From Macrostomum hystrix (taxonomy: Eukaryota; Platyhelminthes; Macrostomidae), in assembly GCA_950097015.1 (NCBI GenBank), contig CATNEN010000028.1, positions 434,001 to 498,000 of the forward strand: 64,000 bases of DNA. Reading direction: 5' to 3'. The notes beneath the pieces are model-generated. The model was not told where the DNA came from. It did not search any database and was given only the letters and a program-made list of their open reading frames with translations. Below, piece after piece: positions 35,060-47,329 of this stretch. Position 1 is the stretch's first letter. Every line of letters starts with the position of its first letter. The translations under genes were made by a program, and so were the position numbers.

Positions 35060-36392
35060 ATGGCGTTCCCAGCTGTTTCAGCTGCTGGCTTGGTCTTAAT
35101 ATTCGTCTCCGTGGCGACGGCGAGCGGTTTGGAGGCGTCTACCTTCCCGATGGAGGCGAAGGTGACGGCACTAATCAGTCGACTTTTGGAGAACTTCGGC
35201 TCCAGTGGCCGTTTTGTTTATCCGGACATTGGTAGCAATAGGTCTCAGGTGAACATGAGCTTCCAGATATTGCACTTTTACGGTCTGGACCAGAATGAGA
35301 TTCTTGAAATTGGCGTCTGGACCGCCTTCCTGTGGCGCGATCCCCGCCTGGTGTGGAACTCCAGTGAGTACAGGCGACCTCAAGGTGATCAAATTGCCCG
35401 CAGACCGCATCTGGATACCGGATGTTGGTCTGAGCAACACGAAAAAGGAGAACCAGTTCGACTTTCGCCTACTTAAAGCTGTGGAGGCGCTGGTTTACCC
35501 AAATGGCACTGTGTACATCTATTATCACCTTGTTACCACGGTAGCCTGCCCCATCGATGTCACGTTTTTCCCGTTCGACTCGCAAAAGTGCGACTTCCAG
35601 TTCGGACCATGGACCAGCTACCGAGGCAGCTACCGCATCCACCTGCCCAAGAGCAACATCCGCATGGCCAACATCTCCAAGTTTGTCAGCGAATGGGAGA
35701 TCATCAGCTTCAGCATCGAGGAGAAAAACTTCTTCGACGACAATGTCAACCAGATGTGGGATTATTTCGAGGTTAAAATTGAAGTAAGACGAAAACCTTA
35801 CTATTATATCTTTGTAATTGTGGTGCCATTCTTTATGCTGTCGTTCATGGCTTGCCTGATGTTTCTGGCGGACGAGGCTGGTGATCGGGTCAGCATGTCC
35901 ATCGCGATCCTGCTGACCATGACGCTGTACGTGATGATCACGAGCTCGAGCGCGCCAAAATCGATGCAGACTATTCCTCTGCTAGGCATCTACATCATGA
36001 TCCAGATGGCGCTGCTCATCCTGTTCACTTTCCTGGCTATTCGCAACAACTTCACCGGCTCGGGCAGTGCCGCGCCGGTCATCTACTACACCGAGGACGC
36101 CAACGGCCTCCTGACCAAGGTCAAGGAGAAGCGCGTTCGACGACCGGCGCATCTGAACACAACGACGGCTGGAGGCGGCGACGGAGACTACGCAACGGCG
36201 GCGATATCGGCCGGCGGCAGCGGCTTCGGAGCCGAGACGGCCGGCAGGAAGACGCGACGTGGCGCGACTGGCCGCATCAGCACCGAGCCGCAGAGGCAAG
36301 ACTGCTTCTTCATGGCGTTGTACATCGGACTGACGCTAACCAATGTGTGCATCTGCATGGTCATCCTGCCCGCAGCTAAGCACAGGATGTAG
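35060..36392 (+). CDS. nicotinic acetylcholine receptor-like Cys-loop subunit, intronless, one +1 frameshift
   Basis: The first frame (35060 to about 35374) has a signal peptide (GLVLIFVSVATASG) and an extracellular beta-sandwich ending WRDPRLVWNSSEY. The second frame (about 35376-36392) continues in exact register with GDLKVIKLP, IWIPDVGLSN, the Cys loop CPIDVTFFPFDSQKC (C-x13-C), and M1-M4 (FVIVVPFFMLSFMACLMFL; SMSIAILLTMTLYVMI; IYIMIQMALLILFTFL; ALYIGLTLTNVCICMVI). No vicinal Cys pair in loop C, so a non-alpha subunit; M2 lacks the PAR motif of anion channels, suggesting cation selectivity. One extra base in gtgagtacag (about 35365-35374) breaks the frame. Either a sequence error, a polymorphism or a young pseudogene. 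It would act as a neurotransmitter-gated channel at the plasma membrane. Confidence 0.85.
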
Positions 36393-37915
36393 AGCCTGTG
36401 GGGATAATCAATGATCAACGCCCTAGCGGTTAATGCAAACCATAATCCCCATTAGCGTAGCCATGGAAAGGGAGAATTTAAGCTTATATCTGTTGTGAGA
36501 AGTGTCGAGAGCTACTTTTAGAAATATCCCCCTTTTGTCATTACGCTTGAGTTATAAATGTCACCAATTTTTTAGAGTGAAATTGCGAAATGAAATAGCC
36601 TAAGCAACAGAAAATTTTACTCAACAGTTTCTTGTTTTGCATCTCATTTTGAAGAACATCTATTAGCACAATCCAACACTGCTTTCTTTTCGTTTATCGG
36701 CCCTACAATTTCTAATCGAATTCTTATGGGCTTATAGTCTATTGTAGTCTACAGCAAAACAAATATTATGTATAAATATATAAGACAAATAATTTTCCTG
36801 TCTTTTATTGGTTTTATCAGGTCGATATTTTCTCGATGAATGATTTTTTAGCATAATTTTGTCAATCACGTTCTTGTATAGTTCTCCTGTGTTACTGATT
36901 ACCGTACATAGACATAATAGGTAACATATTATATTATTTTAAGCATAATGGCAAAAATTACTTTTGAAAGCTTACAAAATCGTTGCATGTCAAATTTTTA
37001 TTTGATGGACAACTTAAAAACCGACAAAACGTTGTTTATGTACGACTTTTGTTAAAACGTACTTGTTCTAGGCTAAAGTATTAAAAACGAATGCCTCCGC
37101 TTGTAGCCTGTTGGTTATGTGTGTACAATGAGCTCCAACCCCATTCACCAAATAAAAAGAGAATTTGATGGCATCGATAAACGCGATATCGAACAGTCGA
37201 AGTTCTTGAATCCTGACTTGATGACTTAATCCCGACGTTATATTTATATTTGATAGATTTTAGCACATGCTGCTCACACACAAGCCAACGGACGCAGTGT
37301 GGACTTTGCTTTAGGAAGAAGCCAAACGCTATAAGAGATGATATTAAAATTTCTCGTTTAATAAACCGCGGGAAATAAAGCGCATTTTATCACCATCAAC
37401 CAGTTAGGGGATGCGTATGGACTGAGAGGGGTTGACAGGCAGAAGGAGTGGGAGAAAACAGATGGATAAGGATAAGACACGTAACATATAGCTCGTTCTT
37501 CATAAAAAACTGGATAGATCGCATGAATAGGCAAAAGTACGCTTTCCTAAAACAAAAAAACGTTTGTCAATGTAAAAAGCGGATGAAAGAAAGAGAGGAA
37601 AACTCAGCAAACGATGGCTTTTTCATTGAAACTTATGAAATTGAATGCAAAATACACGGTGACTTGTCAGACAAATCCACTAACAATACTCATATTTTCT
37701 CCAACTCCACTATTAAGCATTTAAGAAACAGTTCAAATGAATACGCTCGTACTAAACGTAGCAACTGACAGCTAGTTATATCGGGCTGGTATCGACACCT
37801 CGGCTATTAATGACAGGGGCATGCATTCATGAGAAATGGCATGGGGCAACTCGCAACTAGAGATCTATGTTAGCTTGGCATAGCGTTCAGCATCCCGCAC
37901 TAGATGACGCTCCGC
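36393..37915. other. AT-rich intergenic region
   Basis: Convergent 3' flanks of the Cys-loop gene (plus) and the TRPM-like gene (minus). A 106-codon Lys/Asn-rich frame at 37448-37768 has no recognised motif and is not called. Confidence 0.5.
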
Positions 37916-40900
37916 TCACACTTCTGCCGAGGTGTGCAAAACTGCTGACTTGCAGCGACCCACAATTCGATCCATCGTCCACACCGCAGCTTGCCGATCG
38001 CGTTTGGCTTGCGCTTCCGTCGCCGCCGACTCGGCAGCAGCCGCAACCGCAGCCGCAACCGCAGCCGCAGACGCCGCTGCTGGATGCTTTGCCGGCGATG
38101 CGGCAACGGCAGACGCCGCGGCTGCGACAGCGGCAGACGCTGACACGGCGGCTGAGTCGGCATGTCCGCTGCATAGGTGCGCTTCGATGCGGTCAAGCCT
38201 CTGACGAAGCTCGTTCAGTGCGGCCGCAACCTCACCGACTCCACCAACGCCGCCGCCACCTCCACCAACGCCTTGCCCAAGCTCGGTCTGGCGACCCTTC
38301 AGCGCAAAGATTTGATAGATAAAGAAGTACAGGCAGTTTTTTGGGCTGGAACGAGGCAGATGGCGCTGAGCCAGGCAGCGGTTGCAGCTATTGAAGATTG
38401 TTTTGCAGAGCAGCAGCGGAATATCCAGGACGTTCAGCGGCGGCGGGAAGGGGGAGCGAGCCTTGAACTCAGCCACCAGATCGTAGCGCTCAAACTGCCA
38501 TAGGGCGCGAGACTTTCCGTGAATCTCATCGACCGTCTTACTGAACAGGGCGATGAGCAGATTCAGCAGGAGTACATTAGTGATGATGATGTACACGATT
38601 AGAAAGAAGTCAGGAACCACCACCTTGCCGATGGAGTGCGGAGTAGGGCATTCTGCCTGGCCACAGTGCTTACCACCTAATAAACTTTCGTCGGAGTACT
38701 CACCCAGCATAGTGTAGAATGTGAACCGCAGCATGTTCTCCATTACCTAGATTGGGATCGTGAGTATAATGAAGGAACTACATAGCATGTGCACGCATGT
38801 GACATAATTAGAGAGTAGACGAGTGGCCTCACCTGAATAGAGCTGGCCGCCTTATGTGTAGATTTTGTTCCATTGTTGGAGAATGGCGGGAACAAGAGCG
38901 CCTGAAAAGTGACCCCGAAACCAGCCATGAAGACAAGCACAATGGATAGAAACGGTATGAGATCCTGCAGCACCATCTTGGAGATCATTTTCAGCTTTGG
39001 TCCGAGACTCTCTAGCACTGAAAGCACGTACAGCATTCGCATATAGAAAGCCAGCAGAGCAACACAGTACATAATCCGAGTATAGTACAGGTTGGTGTGC
39101 ACCATGCCGGCCACCTGCTCCGCTGTGCAGCCGCACAGGTTGTGATCGTGCGAGTGCACCGTCGACTGGCCAAGGCAGCAGTACAGGTAGGTCGCCCACC
39201 GGATTACAAGGCCCACAGTGGCCGAACCGAGCGAAGCCATGTCGAGCATGTTCCACTTGCTAGTGAAATAGTGATGGAGGCTCTTGCTGCGCAGACTAAT
39301 CAGGAACTCGCGAACCTCTTCTAGAAAGTAGCCGAAGAGAAAGACGTATAGAACATATTCCCAGAAGGAGCAGCGCTCTTCAACATCAAACAAAACGATT
39401 TGACTGAGTAAAAGAAGGAAGGCCACGTTGAATACGGTGTGATACCAGAACTTTGTAGAGGGTATTCCATAAAAGTCTCGGATGAGGGAAAAATAGTACA
39501 AGAATGGATTTCGAACTTTGGTTGGAATAATCAGGGTTGCCAGATCACTATTTGGGTTGCTGCCGTCCAAGTGATGATCGGTGGCTTTTGAGCTGTTGCC
39601 GTCGCTGTTACTAGAAACGCCACCAGCTCGGCTTGTTCCAGCAAAGCCCGTGGTAGCATTGGTATTTCGACCACGGAAAACGGACGTCTTCCGTTGCTTG
39701 AAATCCGACTCAAACGTCCGAATGCTGTACGACTTATTGCCTAGACCTCGGCGTCGAACGTTGTGGCAGTAGTTGAAGAAGAATGGCAACATTATGAAGA
39801 ATGGCGTCATGCCGGCAAAGAACAGCAGTAGCTTTTTGCATCGGCGGAACTGGTAGGTTGACAAATACCAGTCGAGGTCCAGAGCCGTCTGGCAGACTGG
39901 GAGCTGCATGAAGCGCGCGGATTCGCCAATAGCCGCCAGGTCGATGCAAGAGAAGCCGCCGTATCTTGGTAGGCCCTCTCTAATAAAGCGCAAAGTAACA
40001 GCACTCCTTGGCGATGTATCCATTGTGCTGCTCACTGTGAGGGCGTCGATAACGATGCTTTCGCAGCGATTGGCGCACTGCAGAAACGGCTGCTCCTGCG
40101 TCACAGTGAGCTGAGAATTCTTTAACAGTCCACGAAGTAGAACAACAGAGAAGAGACCCAGTGGGATGATATCTGTAGTCTCCATGCGGAGTAGCAGTTC
40201 GGTGAGCTGAAACTTCTCCATGAGAATCGACCACACGACTAGCGTTCGGAGTGGATCCTTTAGCAATTGGTATTTGTCCTTGTGGCCATGTGCCAAATTT
40301 ACCATAGTCAGGTCACGCAGCCAACTGCAGATTCTATCAAACATCAATTGATCGTCATTGACAAACTGCTCCTTTATGAATGGTATAAAGGTAGTAGAGC
40401 AGCGTGTTGGGCACTGGATGTACAGCTCAGCAATATTCGCTTCGATCAGTGTCAGCATCCTCTGCCAGATGCTGCCGCACTCCGTCACGCAGGTAACAAC
40501 GTCAAGATCGTCACGATACAAGCCAAACTTAACCACGGCACTAGTGAGCTGTTGCAAGCCGGTCTCGTCGGAACGGTTGTGCAGGCGACGATGGAATCGT
40601 AGCAGACACTGCCTGAGGTCGTCAGCATCTAAGTTGACCGATGTCAAAGCGGCACGCAGGACGGCCGCCTCAGCTTCATCGTCAAGCTGCTCAAGTTGCA
40701 GCTGCTGACCGCCACAGCCCGTCATGCACTCCCACGCGAGTTCGCTTCGCTTGCAAAGACTGTTTGACCGGCTGATGGTCTTCAGCACCACCAGCAGCTC
40801 GTGATACTTAGGAATGAGCAGCGCACTCGGTCGCGAGTCGGAAGAGACCTGCTTTGCAAAGTAGAGGCAGAGCTCGCGCACCAGCTGCTGATTGTTGTTG

Positions 40901-41892
40901 AGCAGCAGGAGGTCGATAGGTGTAACGCCGGACTTGTCGCAGAGCTCCAACTTGGCGCCGCGGTCCACTATGTAGGTTAGGAGCTCCATATTGCCATTGA
41001 TGGCCAGGATATGTAAGCAGGTCCGGCCGTTTCGATCAGTCGCGTTGGCATCCGTGAACTGCAGCAAGCAGTCGATGAGCTCGCGGCGTTCCTCCATGGC
41101 GGCACGGTGCAGCGGCAAGCAGCCGAGTCGGTCGCGAGCATCCGGCCGAGCTCGATAATAAAGGAAGATGGTGACGAACTTGCTGTCCCGGATGGAGCAG
41201 CAACGGTGCAGGCAATAGTCGCCGTTCGGATACGGCAGGTTTGGGTCGGCTCCGGACTCGAGCAGATTCACAACAAGCCGGATGTCCTCGTTATTCAAAG
41301 CCAGATGGAGCGGCACCAGGCCACGCTTGTTACGCAAATTCAAATTGGCGCCCCGCCTCGCCAGCACCTTGAAAAAGTCGGAGTCGCGCCGTTCTACGCT
41401 CAGGTGAGCAACGGCGTTGCCAGTGCTGACATCCTGCAGGTCGAGTGCGCAGGAGCGCGCTAGCAGGGCCTCGCGATACCACGACTCGCCGTCGGTGTAC
41501 ACGGCACTGATCAGAGGCACGCCGTCTTTGTAGAACAGGCAGCTGAGACTGGCACCTCGCTGCAGCAGCAAGCTAAACAAGGCCTTATTGCGCAGCTTAT
41601 AGGCGTAGGCCAGCGGTCGCAGATTGTTAGCTAGCTCTTCGTTAAGCAGCTCGGGACTCTCCAACAGCATCGCTTTCACCTCGGGCAGATTGCCTGCGGT
41701 CAGGGCCGCCATCAGGCGGTCGCCAAACGGCGATATCTTAAAGAAGCGCTCCTTGGTGCGGGACAGAGCCGAGCCGAGCCGGCTCTCCCAGTTGCTGTTC
41801 TCAGCGGCTGCCGGAGCGGGCGCTGGAGAAGTCTCTGGCTCGGCTACCGAAACGACCGGGTTGCCGTCGCTGTGTCGGTGGTGGCGGGCCAT
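37916..41892 (-). CDS. TRPM-type cation channel with N-terminal ankyrin repeats (1296 aa, two exons)
   Basis: Exon 1 is 38833-41892 (ATG; ends ATTCAG|GTGAGG), exon 2 is 37916-38746 (CTAG|GTA to TGA); the intron is 86 bp, phase 0. Residues about 85-345 are ankyrin repeats (GLVPLHLALNNEDIRLV, GCLPLHRAAMEERRELI, GRTCLHILAINGNMELL). Residues about 545-580 resemble TRPM homology region 4 (DPLRTLVVWSILMEKFQL). The channel core is TRPM-like: S1 after IPSTKFWYHTVFN, S2 YVFLFGYFLEEVREFL, S3 with KWNMLDMASLG, S4 YTRIMYCVALLAFYMRMLYV, S5 AGFGVTFQALLFP, S6 NVLLLNLLIALF, TRP helix LWQFERYDLVAEF then PFPPPL. A short C-terminal coiled coil (ALNELRQRLDRIEAHL) and an Ala-rich tail follow. The classic TRPM N-terminal SLOG/MHR1 block was not recognised. 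Probably a Ca-permeable sensory channel. Confidence 0.9.
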
Positions 41893-42559
41893 GCCGATGT
41901 AAGAGTTCTACTAGACAATCGCCTCTCAGAAAGCTATGTTCGCTGAGAGATGGGAACCGATTCCATGAGCAGCAATTTAAGCTGCTGCTAGTCTTTGAAG
42001 CCCGCGTACGCCCGTACTTGGCATTCACGTAGTCAGTTGGTCTCTAATCGCAGGATGTTGGCAATTTCATGCCTCTGCGCATGCCGTCCATTGCAGCGAA
42101 AGCGAATAAACAGCCACTGACAAACTGACAGACTCTTAACTCTTGCCATATGATTCGGCGAAATTGAAACGATTAATTCAGCGGGTGAGCTGAAAACTCA
42201 TGCGGCTTGTCGGCCAAGTCAGCTGACATCCTGTTGCTGTGTCCTTCAGATCTGGCCAGTGCACAAACACTTAATTTTAGTTGGCAATCAAGTATATTTT
42301 TTAGCTCAGATTTCGTTCACTCTGTAGCTATTTCTTAGAAAGGAAATTTTGGTTGGATTAGTCTACTGCTGTTTTGAAGATAAATGACTAACAAAATAGC
42401 AAAATAATCGAAAACAAAAATACAAGCAAACATTGAGAATTTAAAATTGCAATGCGAGACTAGGCCATGTATTGAGAATCAATGATTACATTTCCACAGT
42501 GGCTTCTGTTGAATATTGAGATAGGGTGATCGTAGCTTATTTTTTCTTCTATAAATTTA
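41893..42559. other. 5' flank of the TRPM-like gene
   Basis: No further exon recognised; moderately AT-rich. Confidence 0.4.
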
Positions 42560-42680
42560 TGCACCCGCCCTAAGTACCCCAGCTGATGCTAGTGCCCTTT
42601 CAACAGTGAAGTAGAAAATAAAGACCCCGACCTTTTAGTCGTGATTCCGACGCTATAATCACTAGGCTACAAGCTTAGAG
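42560..42680 (-). mobile_element. SINE family A fragment
   Basis: On the minus strand: cttgtagcctagtgattata (A box remnant), aaaggtcggggtctt, and gcatcagctggggtacttagggcgggtg, which matches 3061-3087 of the fuller copy. Confidence 0.55.
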
Positions 42681-42755
42681 AAGCATGTAACTTCTATAAC
42701 AAAAGTATTGTCTGATTCCCTTTCACTTCTAGCCGCAGTCGGCTGCTAATCCTGG

Positions 42756-43866
42756 TCACTCTTGGTCAAATCGGCAGATTCGTTCTTGTTTTTCCGTTTC
42801 TCTTTGACGCTTCTCTCCTGCCGTTGAGCGCCGGACGCGGCAGGCCGAGATTTCACCTTGGACAGCTTGCGCGAAGAAGCCTCGCCAGAAGAAGTTGTCG
42901 GCTCCTCGCGTGCTGCTGAAATCGCTGGCGCCGCTCAGTGCGCCCAAATCGCAGCTTCTATTCTGCTGCTGCTGCAGCTGACGGCGCGAAGATGAATCCG
43001 GCAGACGACAGCACTGATGGAGTCGCTGATCGCAGCTGCACGAGCGAGTGAGCAGGGCCACTTCCAGCTGCTCGTTGCTCCGATCCAGCTGAGCAGTCAG
43101 AGCCTCTATGGTCTCCTCGAAGTCGTTGCTGGCTGCCGCAGTTGGGCGCTGACCCGCACTGGTTAGTTTAGCCTCAGCTTCGGTCAGGGCGGCACTCAGG
43201 CGAGCTCGCGCCGACTGACTGGCGTCCAGCTGGCGTCGGAAACTCACCAATCGACGGCGCAGATCCCGACGCTCCGCTTCGGCTGATTCGCGTTGACGCC
43301 GCGCCTCCTCTTGGACGGCATCTAGCTCAGCTGCCTGCGACTCCAGACGGGCCGTCAGTGCGTCCACCGTGTCCTGAAGATCCGCCGATCGCTGTCTCCA
43401 GTGGGCGACGGTCCTATCGTCGCTGGCATGATGTCTGAGGGACAAAGATAGGTGACGCGGTATGAATCAGGGCAGCGAGAAATCAGTCAGGTAGTTATAA
43501 GACACCAGTGAGGTTTCAGAGAGACCAGTGAGGTGTCAGAGATACCAGTGAGGTTTCAGAGATACCAGTGAGGTTTCAGAGATACCAGTGAGGTTTCAGA
43601 GATACCAGTGAGGTTTCAGAGAGACCAGTGAGGTGTCAGAGATACCAGTGAGGTGTCACAGAGACCAGTGAGGTGTCACGGAGACCAGTGAGGTGTCAGA
43701 TGATGGAATCAGGTGTCAGGTGTGGCCTCACTGTTTTAGCTGTTGATGTGGCTCATTGCGCCCTGCAAGCATGATAATGATCTGGTTGACACCGGCCTGA
43801 ATTCTGTCCAGTTTAACACTTGCTGGACTTTGTTGAACAGTCTTTTTGCCTCTGGTCTGTGCGTCC

Positions 43867-43897
<31 letters not shown>

Positions 43898-44012
43898 ATG
43901 TCTGCAAATTTGAAGACTTTGACTTTCTGTCAGTGTCGACAATGCTTGTCGACTCTGCTTGGCCAGTCGGTCTTCCGTCGATGAAATCTTGGCTGGAATT
44001 TTCAGTCGACAT
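42756..44012 (-). CDS. coiled-coil protein, two exons (319 aa), family not recognised
   Basis: Exon 1 is 43732-44012 (AAAATGTCG start; ends AAACA|GTGAGG, phase 2) and exon 2 is 42756-43434 (TCCCTCAG| acceptor), joining in frame. Exon 1 has an Ala run of nine residues from a GCT-type repeat and a helix KLDRIQAGVNQIIIMLAG. Exon 2 opens with a long heptad-like coiled coil rich in Arg/Glu/Gln (about residues 105-215, ending ALTAQLDRSNEQLEVALL), then Cys- and Gln-rich sequence. The last 50 codons look less protein-like than the +1 frame, which encodes a Lys-rich tail (VKEKRKNKNESADLTKSDQD) stopping at 42746; an unrecognised intron or an indel near 42915 may exist. Probably a cytoskeletal or scaffold protein. 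Confidence 0.6.
43500..43720. repeat. 20-bp minisatellite (intron of coiled-coil gene)
   Basis: Units gagataccagtgaggtttca, occupying most of the 297-bp intron 43435-43731. The donor GTGAGG of the intron resembles the gtgagg motif inside each unit. Confidence 0.92.
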
Positions 44013-44384
44013 TTTGCGCGCAAACACAAAAAATAATTTCCAAGAAAGCCGCCGTCATTTATAGCCGCAGCTGGTATATTGCGACACTGTTTCCGATATT
44101 ATTTATGCCAGGTGAAAATTTATGTTTTACTCGGTGCATAGATGGTATTTAGTGAATGTAGGCCAGATGATAACATTCATTATCATTTAGGAGAGACTGC
44201 ACAGCTCTGTGACCGAATAAACAAAGTTTTTCTGGCCGCATCGGTTATGCATAGGGGGTAAACGTGATTGTGCAGCACCGTGCCAAAGTGTGATTTTTGT
44301 TGCAAGTAATATTGCACTGCAATTTAAACATTTTCAGGTAATTCTGATTAGAATCAGCGAGGCAGGACTCGCTTGTCATCACTG

Positions 44385-44880
44385 TGGCCTGCAGAGCGTT
44401 AGAAGAGACTGTGGGGTGTCAGAGTATGTAGCGGGTGTCAGAGGATTCTGTAAGGTGTCAGGGTATGCATTGGGGTGTCAGAAGATTCTGTAAGGTGTCA
44501 GGGTATGCATTGGGGTGTCAGAAGATTCTGTAAGGTGTCAGGGTATGCATTGGGGTGTCAGAAGATTCTGTAAGGTGTCAGGGTATGCATTGGGGTGTCA
44601 GAAGATTCTGTAAGGTGTCAGGGTATGCATTGGGGTGTCAGGAGATTCTGTAAGGTGTCAGGGTATGCATTGGGGTGTCAGAAGATTCTGTAAGGTGTCA
44701 GGGTATGCATTGGGGTGTCAGAAGATTCTGTAAGGTGTCAGGGTATGCATTGGGGTGTCAGAAGATTCTGTAAGGTGTCAGGGTATGCATTTGAGTTTCA
44801 GAGGATTCTGTGAGGTGCCAGATGATTCAGCGGCAAGTCAGGGGATGCTGTGGAGTGTCAGAGGGTTCTGTGTGGTATCC
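44385..44880. repeat. 40-bp minisatellite
   Basis: Units gattctgtaaggtgtcaggg plus tatgcattggggtgtcagaa. The central ten or so units are nearly identical, the edges degenerate. It is intergenic, upstream of the coiled-coil gene. Flank 44881-45270 shows nothing. Confidence 0.95.
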
Positions 44881-45270
44881 TAGGAGTTTCGGGGTGTCAA
44901 AAGATGCTGTGGGATGTCGAGGGATGCTGTAAACGATGTCAGGAAGGCTTTTGGGATCACACTAGAATGCAAGCGAGTCCATTAAAAAGCGGTGCAGTTG
45001 GGGCAGTTGTAAATTGCGAAAGAGTCAAACAGTTTCTGAAGGTTTAATTGCTATGCAGATAACCTAAAATAATCAGAAGCGAGTTATGCAAGACAAAATC
45101 ACGTTATATATTTTGCACCAAAAAAGTAAACGTACCGAAATGGAATGCATAAAAAAATCGTTGAAGAATTGTAGAATTTCCCTTTAAAATTAATTTTTTT
45201 CGCTTTTAACGCTACTTTCAGTAACAGTATAGATGTTATAAAAAATAAATTGCGAAGTTTTGTACCAAAA

Positions 45271-47323
45271 TCACAGCTTAGAAGCTGCGAAGCGGCTGGC
45301 AGACATAAAGCCGATGTCCTCGCTGATTGGCTGTCCGGTGGCCATCTCGGTCAGCAGCTGGCCAATCACAGGGCCCAGCTTGAAGCCGTGGCCTGAGGGG
45401 TGTTTGGGCAGCGATGGGCATATTTTTTCGTAGGAAAATTGAGGAAAAGTTCAAGAATCTGATAAGGATTATACAAGTACATCAGTCTGAGGATCTCTCC
45501 TCAGAGTAGTAAAGTCCAGTGGCATAGCCGCTTCCCGTGCAACAAGACTGTGTACATTAGCTCAGTACATGGACTTGGGGACTGACACACCAACCAAATT
45601 TCTTTCACAGCTGAGTGAAATGTGGCACAAGGGAATCTCAGTTAAAAAATTATAACAGAAAAAAAGCTTCACGACATAAGAGAATCAATCGGTTTATTCC
45701 TGCTATTCGCACCTGAGCAGCCGCACACAAAGACAATGTTCCGATGCTTCGGGTGCCTGTCGACAATCAGACCGCAGTCTGGCGTCATCTGCAATCATCG
45801 ACAAAAGTACAAGCGACCAGTATCAGAGCCGAACAATCTTACTATTGGGTAGCGAATCAGCTCACAGTGTAGATGCATTTCTCAGTTACCGCGGGCTCCG
45901 GGATCAGGTCGGGAAATCTTTTGAGCACAAACTCAGTCAGCTGGGGCAGGTAGGACGGCTGCCGCTGACTGGGAGTCTCGCGACGGTCCGGATCCACGTC
46001 TGGTCCGTCGTGCATGCAGATCTGTTTAACAGTAGAAAGAAAACGTTGGCTATTTGAAATACTCGAATTTTTCTTTTTTGTGTATCTCTTAAAATATTCA
46101 ACAAATCGACACGAAAGTCCAGAAACTTTCCGCCCTATCCTATGAAACAACTTTCAGGATCCCAAAACATCGCCATCGTCGAGATATTCAATGATTCTCG
46201 TCGGGGTGAATTTCATCATGGAACCATGTCAGCAATAAAATTTGCTCCTATTGTATTGATTTTATAGTTCATTTTTTAGCAAGATTAATTAAAATAAGGG
46301 TTTACACTGAGCAATGTTACTTGTCCTTGTCACCAGGGTCTTCGACAAGAATCAATGAATACCTCCACGATGCTGCACACCGCACACCTTGACCATGCCG
46401 GGGTACTCAAGCTCTGGAAGGCCGTAGACGTGAAATCCTTTCTCCTGAAAATCGAAGGTCGGCAACTTGTCGGGTCCGAAGCCGCCGCTGTCGCCGCCGT
46501 CAGCCGGTCGCTGTCGCCGCTGCCAGTACATGGCGGTGACGCCGATGGGACGCAGCGGCAGCCGCAGTCCCAGGCCGCCCAGCAACTGGCCAGCCCACGC
46601 ACCGACCGCCAGCACCACCGAGTCGGCCGTCAGCTGCTCAGCGGCCGAGAAGGCACCGCTACCACCGAGGTGGAGGCGGACGGAGCCGTCTGGCTGCGGC
46701 TCGACGCTGGTCACGCGGACGCAGTCGCGGAGGCGGCCGCCCAGCTGGGCCACTCGAGAGCGCAGCGCCTGCATGCACCTGTGGGTTGTGCCATAGACTA
46801 AATTAGATTTTCAACGTCTACGCTTCCCAGACAAAATCCTGAGTGCCGTGAGGTTTAGACTTGAATATAAAAGCCAATCAACTCACTTGTCGGCCAGCAA
46901 GATGCCAGCGCTCGGGTCGAGCACACAGTCTTCGAATTCTGCTAGTTGAGGAAATCGAGCAGACAACGATGAGCCAGTCAAGCGCTCAACGGGCATGGAG
47001 TTCGATTCCAGTACCTGAGTAATGTTCTGCAAGTACTCAGCCGAGCCAAGGGTGGCCATACCGCAGTTGATGAAGAGCCGCTGACCGCTCAGACTCTCCA
47101 GGCGACTCCACAGCGGAAAGGCCCGCCGCATCAGCCGAGCATACTCGACCTGTTCGTAGGCGTAGCGGGTGATGCGGCTGTGGCCGTGGCTGCTGCCCCG
47201 ACTGTGCGGCATCGGGAATTGCTCCAGCAGCGTCACCCGGTGGCCGAGCTCCAGCAGCTGCCACGCTGCGCTTAGTCCGTTGACACCGCCGCCAACCACC
47301 GCCACGTGGAGCTGCCGCTCTGC
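45271..47323 (-). CDS. PIPOX: peroxisomal sarcosine/pipecolate oxidase, paralogue 1
   Basis: Exons (minus) 46887-47323, 46388-46778, 45866-46021, 45713-45788, 45271-45392; phases 2,0,0,1 all agree. FAD-dependent amine oxidase of the MSOX/PIPOX family, oxidising N-methyl or cyclic amino acids (sarcosine, L-pipecolate) with release of H2O2. The Rossmann motif is VVGGGVNGLSAAW, then LLEQFPMPHSRGSSHGHSR, GAWAGQLL, HVYGLPELEYPG, the covalent-flavin Cys motif KCIYT, and GCSGHGFKLGP. It ends in SKL, a canonical PTS1 peroxisomal signal. No ATG was found in the first visible exon; a short initiating exon must lie upstream beyond the 20-bp array. The donor after exon 2 is GTGTGC, weaker than in paralogues 2 and 3. 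Intron 1 is nearly identical to that of paralogue 2. Confidence 0.88.
45540..45650 (-). mobile_element. SINE family A 3' fragment in oxidase intron 4
   Basis: agctcagtacatggacttgggg and gctgagtgaaatgtggcacaagggaatctc resemble the inverted 3' half of SINE A (compare 19250-19355). Head missing. Confidence 0.4.
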
Positions 47324-47329
47324 CTGCAA

